Source: GCA-2732805 sp964516605 (GTDB lineage Bacteria > Pseudomonadota > Gammaproteobacteria > Coxiellales > Coxiellaceae). From it: a stretch of 10,137 nucleotides of DNA. Each line of letters opens with the position of its first letter. Position 1 is the stretch's first letter. A program made the translations under genes and the position numbers. The notes beneath the pieces are model-generated. The model saw nothing but the letters and a program-made list of their open reading frames with translations. It had not been told where the DNA came from and did no database searches. Location: positions 1 through 10,137 of the forward strand of contig CAZFAA010000065.1 of assembly GCA_964516605.1 (NCBI GenBank), read 5' to 3'. Positions 5,789 to 10,137 of the stretch are shown here, in pieces.

Positions 5789-6211
5789 TTGGATGGGAAA
5801 AAAGTCAGGATTATTTTATTGCTTTTTATTTTTGGATTACCTATCGGTTTTCCATTACCAGCATTTTCTTTTGGGCTTTTTGTGACTGGAAATACTATTT
5901 ATGATCGATGTAATTCAAATAATCTGCAAGATAGTAATTATTGTGCGGGCATTATTGAAACTTCTTTTGATGATTATATCATGATGATTAATGATCTTTA
6001 TGGGAGCAAATTTGCTGATTGCTATTATTCAGGTCAAAATTTTGAAATAGCATCAACAGGATAGCTTAAAGATATTTTCATGCTATGGTTAAAGAAAAAC
6101 CCAAGTAAGAGAAATCAATCAGTTCAATTTTTGTTTACAACATCTATGATAAATTCTTACCCTTTCCAAAAGGATTGCATTCGATATATGAATAAACACC
6201 ACCAGTCTTAA
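5789..6211 (+). pseudogene. Rap1a/Tai immunity-like exported protein interrupted by one amber codon
   Basis: The reading frame runs 140 codons with a single TAG at 6062-6064. The N-terminal part has a signal peptide (about residues 1-29), then FVTGNTIYDRC, YCAGIIETSFDDY and FADC. These match the Rap1a/Tai order, with Cys at 41, 52 and 78. After the stop the same frame continues LKDIFMLWLKKNPSKR, then a helix, then FQKDC with the fourth family Cys (130), ending TAA at 6209-6211. The family usually reads GQL.d.v..yL...P here, so TAG replaces the expected CAG (Gln) by one transition. The start is TTG with AAGGG five bases upstream. Rap1a and Tai4 are periplasmic immunity proteins against type VI secretion amidases; many relatives have no known role. 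Either a recent pseudogene or an amber-suppressed gene. Confidence 0.7.
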
Positions 6212-6216
6212 GTAAA

Positions 6217-6480
6217 TTATTTTTTGCAAATTAGTTTACCTAATGTTCTTAATGCTCTCATTTCTTTTGAATAATGCCCATGCGTTAAGGCATTTGTATT
6301 GTTCTTAGGGGCGCCTGATCCTTTGGCACCTCCATGTAGGCGACAGCGACCTTTACCGTGGGCAGCAGGAGCTTGGCATGGATTACCATCATACTTACGC
6401 TTTGCTCCGCAGCGAGGGCTTAAATGATAGACCCATGTTGTCTTTGCATGAGGTTGTTCCTCGATTTTTTTGCTCATCAT
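6217..6480 (-). CDS. HGGxSTG-type small zinc-binding phage protein
   Basis: This 87-residue protein carries a conserved pattern seen in many prophage-borne small proteins: RCGAKRKYDGNPCQAPA, then GKGRCRLHGG, then the GSGAP and NALTHGHYS motifs. Cys24, Cys35, Cys46 and His49 form a probable zinc knuckle. The second half (HGG..GSGAPK.N.NAL.HG) is the signature of the HGGxSTG group, whose function is unknown. A role near packaging or DNA binding has been suggested by context only. The start ATG at 6480 overlaps the stop of the preceding gene as ATGA, so they are translationally coupled. This is the last gene of the minus-strand operon, and it ends five bases from the convergent Rap1a/Tai-like frame with no obvious terminator. 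Confidence 0.75.
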   Translation of the reverse strand: MMSKKIEEQPHAKTTWVYHLSPRCGAKRKYDGNPCQAPAAHGKGRCRLHGGAKGSGAPKNNTNALTHGHYSKEMRALRTLGKLICKK

Positions 6481-7001
6481 TTTTCATCCCCCTGGTTATT
6501 AATCACATTGCCCACAATAGCTTGACCGCCTTCATGTACGTTAACATGTTCAACAGTAACTTTTTGCTCTCCTTTGCCTTGTAGCTTCATTAGCAATTGC
6601 GTCTGTTGTATGAAGGTATTACTGAGCTTGGTTACCATATTTACATAAGGTGTTATGAATTTAGCGTTTGTTTGATGTTTGGCATAAGTTGCTGCCTTCA
6701 TCTGGAGGCTATGGGTCGTTACCATCTGTGCAGCCAGCATCGTTTCCAGGCCATTACCAGTTAAAATGGAGGTCATAAGGTTTTTAGTTTTAACCTCAGC
6801 ATCGTCTAGTTTTTCTTGGTCAAAAACAAGCTTATTCATAGTGCAGGGCACAACATCAAACACAAGATCATTGATCAAAGAGTAATTAGTTGTAGCAAAT
6901 AACTGCTGTTTCTCTTCATCTGTCATATCAGCGACTTTTTGTTTTTCGAAGTCAACGACCGGTGGTTGTGCATCATTTTTTGTTTTTATATTTTTTGACA
7001 T
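6477..7001 (-). CDS. phage-associated hypothetical protein with GGQAIVGNV motif
   Basis: This 174-residue protein has an acidic, polar N-terminus and a long mainly helical middle (about 70-140, LETMLAAQMVTTHSLQMKAA through TFIQQTQLLMKLQ). It ends with a short beta-like tail, QKVTVEHVNVHEGGQAIVGNV. I recall this tail from uncharacterised proteins often found next to small HGG-type proteins in proteobacteria, which matches the pair here. No catalytic motif is seen. The helical middle could oligomerise. AAGGGA lies about seven bases before the ATG, the gap to the helicase gene is ten bases, and the stop overlaps the next start by four. The function is unknown. Confidence 0.7.
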   Translation of the reverse strand: MSKNIKTKNDAQPPVVDFEKQKVADMTDEEKQQLFATTNYSLINDLVFDVVPCTMNKLVFDQEKLDDAEVKTKNLMTSILTGNGLETMLAAQMVTTHSLQMKAATYAKHQTNAKFITPYVNMVTKLSNTFIQQTQLLMKLQGKGEQKVTVEHVNVHEGGQAIVGNVINNQGDEK

Positions 7002-7011
7002 GGTTATTCCC

Positions 7012-8271
7012 TTAGTTAATTTTTTCTATAAAAGATTGTGTGCGACCTTTAAACGTCCAGTAGTTTAGGCTACCTGTTGGACCGACTCTGTTTTTGAGGA
7101 TGGAGGATGATATAATGCGCTCATCATTAGCTATCATTCTTGTGGCCTCATCGCTCTGTTCAGTGAGAACAATCACCATATCAGCATCTTGCTCAATCGC
7201 CCCTGAGTCACGCAGGTCGCTTAATCTCGGTTCTCGCTTATCTTTTTCTATCTCACGGTTTAGTTGTGCTAACGCCAAAATAGGCATGTCCAAGCGCTTA
7301 CATAGCTGTTTTAGCGATCGAGAGATAACACCTAGTACTTCATTACGTGGACCTTTGTCTTGCAGTTCTATTAGACCAATGTAATCAACAACCGCAAAAT
7401 CGATATTGTTTTTTCTTTTCCATTGAGTAATACGGGCTATCACTTTTTCTAATTCACAAATGCAATCATCAACAAAAATTCGATGCTCTATAAACTGCTG
7501 ATATCTGGGATCATTAATGACTTGAGATAGTAGGTCGATATTCCCACGCGCTAAGCTTGTGCCATTTACATCAAAATAATTGGCCATTGATCTTTGTGCA
7601 ATTTCAGGAACAGACATTTCAAGCGATATAATGCCGACGGCTTTGCCTTGTTTAGCCGATGCCAATACCATTTGTTGTGCCAGTGCAGTCTTGCCTATAC
7701 CAGGTCGTGCTGCCAGGATGATTAAGCGAGGGCCATGCAACGCCTTTAATCGTTCATCTAATTCTCGTAGATCTGAATACATAGGCTGTGAGCCTGACTC
7801 AATGACTCGGTCAATTTCAGCAATGCCTTTTGCTATGACTTGTTCCCAGGTACATGACTCAGTCATTTGCTGATTTAATACTGAATCAAGTTGTCTTATC
7901 AGCTCTGAGGTTAGTTCAAGATGGTTTTTTGGTGTGATACTTGAGCTGGTCTCATTCATAATCCTTTTAATTTTTTGTGTTGCTGAATAGTCTGCCAATT
8001 GCCTTGCATAATGTTCAACATTGGATATAGAGGCTGCATATTTATTGAAGCTGATAACAGCCTCAATATTAATACCTTGCTCATATAGACTAACTGCATC
8101 AACAGGCTTGCCTTCGTTTACTTGTTGGCTGATTGCTTTAAATATGATCTTGTGCTCTTCTGAGTGAAAATCATCAGAGTTGACATATTTGCTTACGTCA
8201 TCCAAGGGGGCGCCAATCATAAGAGAGCCTAAGATCACAGATTCAATTTCGTGTATTTGTAAACTTTCCAT
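7012..8271 (-). CDS. dnaB: DnaB-family replicative helicase (phage type)
   Basis: This 419-residue hexameric 5'-3' DNA helicase homologue belongs to the element. The N-terminal DnaB domain (about 1-105) begins IHEIESVILGSLM, the usual opening. The RecA-like domain (about 165-419) has Walker A ARPGIGKTA (188-196, K194), Walker B FAVVDYIGL (292-300, D296), the LALAQLNRE motif (332-340, Q336), RLSDLRDSGAIEQDAD (349-364) and the arginine-finger region KNRVGPTG (393-400, R395). All catalytic residues are present. Its length is shorter than that of chromosomal DnaB (about 460-470), as is usual for phage copies. GGAG precedes the ATG, and the replication initiator gene ends eight bases upstream. Together they indicate theta-type replication of the excised element. 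Confidence 0.95.
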   Translation of the reverse strand: MESLQIHEIESVILGSLMIGAPLDDVSKYVNSDDFHSEEHKIIFKAISQQVNEGKPVDAVSLYEQGINIEAVISFNKYAASISNVEHYARQLADYSATQKIKRIMNETSSSITPKNHLELTSELIRQLDSVLNQQMTESCTWEQVIAKGIAEIDRVIESGSQPMYSDLRELDERLKALHGPRLIILAARPGIGKTALAQQMVLASAKQGKAVGIISLEMSVPEIAQRSMANYFDVNGTSLARGNIDLLSQVINDPRYQQFIEHRIFVDDCICELEKVIARITQWKRKNNIDFAVVDYIGLIELQDKGPRNEVLGVISRSLKQLCKRLDMPILALAQLNREIEKDKREPRLSDLRDSGAIEQDADMVIVLTEQSDEATRMIANDERIISSSILKNRVGPTGSLNYWTFKGRTQSFIEKIN

Positions 8272-8279
8272 GACTTCTC

Positions 8280-9047
8280 CTATTCAACCAATGCCAGCGC
8301 TGCTTTTTTCGGTAATGCTGGGCTGCTCATCGAGCTGAATCGCTCAACGTGTTCAGCATCTCTAAAAATCAGGTCTATGCCATCGTGAATTGCACCCAAT
8401 GGGTTTTGACCCATATGAAAGTTTGATCGCTTGCAGCCATCTACAGCAGCTTTAAGCGTGTCGATTGGATAGTCTTTGAGAGCCTGCTCAATTTTAGCTT
8501 TACGCTTTTTATCTAACTTGGCTTTTGGGTGGTTTAGGGTTTCCTTCCAGTAATTAAATAACTCAATAACATCTTGAGAAGCAGAAACAGGTTGAGTTGA
8601 GTCATCAACTCGACGTTTATTTATTCCTGTCCTATCCTTTCCTATCCCTACCTGCTCAGGCAGTGTTGAAGCAGTGCTTATACACTGTTTAATGGCTGCT
8701 TGAGCATTGTTAGAAGACTGCTTAGGCGATGGATATTTGTAGAATGGCCTTACTATTTTTTGATGCCCCCATCCTGTGACTAGCCAATATAATTTGTTGT
8801 CATCAGCTTCAAATGTTTTAAGAAGTTTTGCATTATGTAGTTCATCAATCCAATTTTTGATATCATCATCCGTGCAATCATCGCCTGGGAAGACCTCCAT
8901 TTTAAGGCGTTTATGAGACGCAGGATGCACACCTGCGTCGTCACAAAAATTCCAGAGTCCAATAAAGAGTAGCCGAGCAGGAATGGAGCACGATACAACT
9001 TGTTCGCTTGCCCAGTAGTCAGGTTTGACGGTTCTAATTTTTGCCAT
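8280..9047 (-). CDS. phage replication initiation protein (O-like, winged-helix)
   Basis: This 255-residue protein is probably the origin-binding or helicase-loading factor for the adjacent DnaB. The N-terminus MAKIRTVKPDYWASEQVV, then ARLLFIGLWNFCDDAGVHPAS and KRLKMEVFPGDD, is a well-known phage replication-protein signature with a winged-helix-like domain (about 1-110). A low-complexity basic linker follows. The C-terminal helical domain (about 160-240, ELFNYWKETLNHPKAKLDKKR and MGQNPLGAIHDGIDLIF) resembles the C-terminal domain of phage replisome organisers. The ATG at 9047 is chosen over the in-frame start at 9110 because GGAGAG stands just upstream and the family begins MA[KR]IRT. It overlaps the preceding HTH gene by 14 bases. 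An origin is often inside such genes; no iterons were noticed. Confidence 0.9.
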   Translation of the reverse strand: MAKIRTVKPDYWASEQVVSCSIPARLLFIGLWNFCDDAGVHPASHKRLKMEVFPGDDCTDDDIKNWIDELHNAKLLKTFEADDNKLYWLVTGWGHQKIVRPFYKYPSPKQSSNNAQAAIKQCISTASTLPEQVGIGKDRTGINKRRVDDSTQPVSASQDVIELFNYWKETLNHPKAKLDKKRKAKIEQALKDYPIDTLKAAVDGCKRSNFHMGQNPLGAIHDGIDLIFRDAEHVERFSSMSSPALPKKAALALVE

Positions 9048-9291
9048 GTTTAGCTCTCCATTTGCCGGGGCAGAGAATGTATTTGCCGACGCGATGTGTA
9101 ACGCCGGCATCCGTTATTTCATCAACCCAGGCCAGCTTAATGTTGTGTCCTTGTTCGTGGCGTAATTCGAATATACGGGCGCCTGGCATCATGATATCTT
9201 CCTCCTTGCGGAGTTGGATTGTGGTTGCTGGGCCGTTACGTAATCGTTGTAGCACACGCTTTTGTTGTGATGCTTTATTTGTCTGTAACAT
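9034..9291 (-). CDS. HTH_39-type small DNA-binding phage protein
   Basis: This 85-residue protein contains the pattern VLQRLRNGPATTIQLRKEEDI, then MPGARIFELRHEQGHNI. This is the HTH_39-type winged helix found in phage replication regions (gp.tt.elR...i..paaRI.eLR..Gh.I). The tail is basic (KWRAKHGKN). The ATG at 9291 is preferred over the longer frame (9378) because GGGGGA precedes it by about six bases and the extra N-terminus overlaps the next gene heavily. It overlaps the genes on both sides (17 and 14 bases), indicating translational coupling in the replication operon. The role is probably DNA binding, possibly regulatory or at the origin. Confidence 0.82.
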   Translation of the reverse strand: MLQTNKASQQKRVLQRLRNGPATTIQLRKEEDIMMPGARIFELRHEQGHNIKLAWVDEITDAGVTHRVGKYILCPGKWRAKHGKN

Positions 9292-9430
9292 TATTATCCC
9301 CCAAGCTCTGCCAGTATTTGCCCAGTTTATAAATCCCGTAACGCGCAATTTCTTTTGCGTATGGGTGATCAATTGCATCGATTTTTTTCAGGAGAGCGAT
9401 CAGCTCGATATGACTTTCGATATTAATCAT
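9275..9430 (-). CDS. small helical protein of 51 residues, unknown function
   Basis: A short gene in the operon. The ATG at 9430 has a perfect AGGAGG six bases upstream and overlaps the previous stop as ATGA. Both facts favour this start over one at 9469. The protein (MINIESHIELIALLKKIDAI start) looks helical, with no recognised domain. Coupling to both neighbours (17-base overlap downstream) supports that it is expressed. Confidence 0.65.
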   Translation of the reverse strand: MINIESHIELIALLKKIDAIDHPYAKEIARYGIYKLGKYWQSLGDNNVTDK

Positions 9431-9648
9431 TTTTGGCCTCCTGTTGCTGATTGCTGATCTTGCACCCACTGGAAAAAAGCCTGCTCATCTATGAGTATCC
9501 TGCGACCAACTCGTTTGATTACAGAATTAAAACCGTTGGATTGTGCATGAAAAATGTAATGCCGGAGCCCGCCCAGTTTTGGCCACTCATGGTATTGGTT
9601 CCAATTCGGCACTGGAATTAGGCGACTATTACTCTGTTGTATGATCAT
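9427..9648 (-). CDS. excisionase-like/AlpA-like DNA-binding protein
   Basis: This 73-residue protein resembles small phage DNA-binding proteins of the excisionase/MerR-like group. It has VPNWNQYHEWPKLGGLRHYIF, then NGFNSVIKRVGRRILIDEQAFFQWV. The segment RVGRRILIDEQAFFQWV is the familiar wing and final helix of Xis and AlpA-like proteins, and WPKLGGLRHYI forms the recognition region. Such proteins bend att DNA or switch on the excision and replication genes. GAGGT stands five bases before the ATG. It leads a tightly coupled set of genes and has inverted repeats immediately upstream. Direct contact with the repeats at 3653 or 3886 is only a hypothesis. Confidence 0.75.
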   Translation of the reverse strand: MIIQQSNSRLIPVPNWNQYHEWPKLGGLRHYIFHAQSNGFNSVIKRVGRRILIDEQAFFQWVQDQQSATGGQK

Positions 9649-9651
9649 ATG

Positions 9652-9723
9652 TACCTCATATTAATTTATGGCAATGCAGGAATTTGCATTGTTTCATGAG
9701 GTATTGAGTCAGAATAATTCTGA
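9652..9723. promoter_or_regulatory. cluster of inverted repeats upstream of the replication operon
   Basis: Three perfect inverted repeats lie in the 81-base gap before the excisionase-like gene. TACCTCAT (9652-9659) pairs with ATGAGGTA (9696-9703). Inside it, CAATGCA (9672-9678) pairs with TGCATTG (9685-9691). Beyond it, TCAGAAT (9709-9715) pairs with ATTCTGA (9717-9723). The outer arm includes the ribosome-binding site of the downstream gene. They could be operators, an RNA structure that masks translation, or both. No convincing -35/-10 pair was found. Confidence 0.5.
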
Positions 9724-9729
9724 TTTCTG

Positions 9730-10137
9730 TCAGGACTTGTCTGACCGAGGCTGATCAGAATTTAAAGATAATATTTCGCCTGAATACACGCACTCAGTGG
9801 ATGTGATATTAATCTCTTTTTTTAGGTGACTTAGGAGTTTTGAGGCCCCTTGAAATTCTATTTTTAAATAGACGTCCTTTAGGCAAGCTTTTATTGCTCG
9901 TTGAGCTTTCTTTGTCGGTGTGCTGCCACCTTGGAGATTGCCATTTTTATCATTTGTTGCATCGAGTGCATTTTGATAGCGGTTACGCTCATTTGTTAAT
10001 TCTTCTTCAAGTTCAATGTCATTATTTTCTTTTGCAATAGCAATTTTATTATCAAGTTCTTTTAATTTTTCTAGGGCCTTTTTCCTGGTTCTTTTGTCGT
10101 CTAGTGTTGGTCTGTTGATTGCCAATATTTCTGTGCT
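9730..10137 (-). CDS. helical phage protein of unknown function, 5' part outside the window
   Basis: The frame is open to the window edge; about 135 residues are visible, so the true start may lie to the right (a TTG at 10125 is the only internal early candidate). The N-terminal part is charged and coiled-coil-like (KKALEKLKELDNKIAIAKEN, then ELEEELTNERNRYQ). After a Gly/Thr-rich linker comes a compact domain, KKAQRAIKACLKDVYLKIE, then LLSHLKKEINITSTECVYS. This resembles the C-terminal a.iG.HL...I.tG..C.Y module seen in prophage-borne regulatory proteins and in homologues with winged-helix N-termini. It is co-directional with the replication operon but separated by 81 bases containing inverted repeats. 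A regulator is plausible, not shown. Confidence 0.65.
   Translation of the reverse strand, partial: STEILAINRPTLDDKRTRKKALEKLKELDNKIAIAKENNDIELEEELTNERNRYQNALDATNDKNGNLQGGSTPTKKAQRAIKACLKDVYLKIEFQGASKLLSHLKKEINITSTECVYSGEILSLNSDQPRSDKS

Noticed and set aside
5789..6211. Frameshift or separate second small gene downstream of 6064
   Set aside because: The same frame continues with the family's C-terminal half, including the fourth Cys, so a single nonsense codon is the simpler reading.
7094..7873. Long plus-strand frames opposite the helicase gene
   Set aside because: Shadows of the DnaB coding sequence, whose motifs are complete on the minus strand.
9041..9457. 138-residue plus-strand frame opposite the small replication genes
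   Set aside because: No ribosome-binding site or recognisable domain. The minus strand has four tightly coupled genes with good start signals.
9709..9723. TCAGAATAATTCTGA as terminator of the gene ending at 9730
   Set aside because: As an RNA hairpin it gives only five AT-rich pairs with a five-base loop and no T tract. An operator-type site is more likely.

Overview
The window looks like a chromosomal flank followed by the left end of an integrated phage-like element in a low-GC gammaproteobacterium. The tRNA-His at 69-145 closely matches the enterobacterial form. Low GC, a small free-standing ankyrin-repeat protein, and tRNA genes that do not all encode CCA fit Legionellales (Legionella, Coxiella and relatives), but that assignment is an inference.

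Positions 1-2720 look like ordinary chromosome, all on the plus strand. They hold the 3' end of a probable tRNA-Arg, a tRNA-His, a small ankyrin-repeat protein, an AzlC/AzlD branched-chain amino acid exporter pair, a cupin_5 (DUF985) protein, and an exported beta-rich protein of unknown function closed by a clear hairpin terminator. An HNH-type nuclease gene follows on the minus strand (2851-3627).

The boundary is at 3727-3770. This is a 44-bp copy of the 3' half of a tRNA-Lys(CUU) on the minus strand, starting in the anticodon stem. Such a fragment is what a tyrosine integrase leaves at the far end of an element inserted in a tRNA gene. From its orientation, the element should run rightwards out of the window to an intact tRNA-Lys, where the integrase is expected. 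Two pairs of 8-bp direct repeats, both with an 11-bp period, flank the core and could be integrase or excisionase arm sites.

Inside the element, 3965-6211 is a cargo segment of small unusual genes. They are a two-TM protein with coiled coil and zinc ribbon; a second zinc-ribbon protein with an Asn/Ile-rich segment; an XRE repressor with a perfect palindrome at its start; and, divergently, a secreted protein made of three 32-residue four-cysteine repeats. Just downstream is a Rap1a/Tai immunity-like exported protein, interrupted by one amber codon where the surrounding alignment expects Gln.

Positions 6217-10137 (minus strand) form a compact replication and regulation operon. In transcription order it runs: partial helical protein, excisionase-like DNA-binding protein, 51-aa protein, HTH_39-type protein, phage replication initiator, DnaB-like helicase, a GGQAIVGNV-type protein and a HGGxSTG-type zinc protein. 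Several genes overlap by a few bases. No capsid, tail, terminase large subunit or lysis gene is present, so a satellite, island or decayed prophage is possible.
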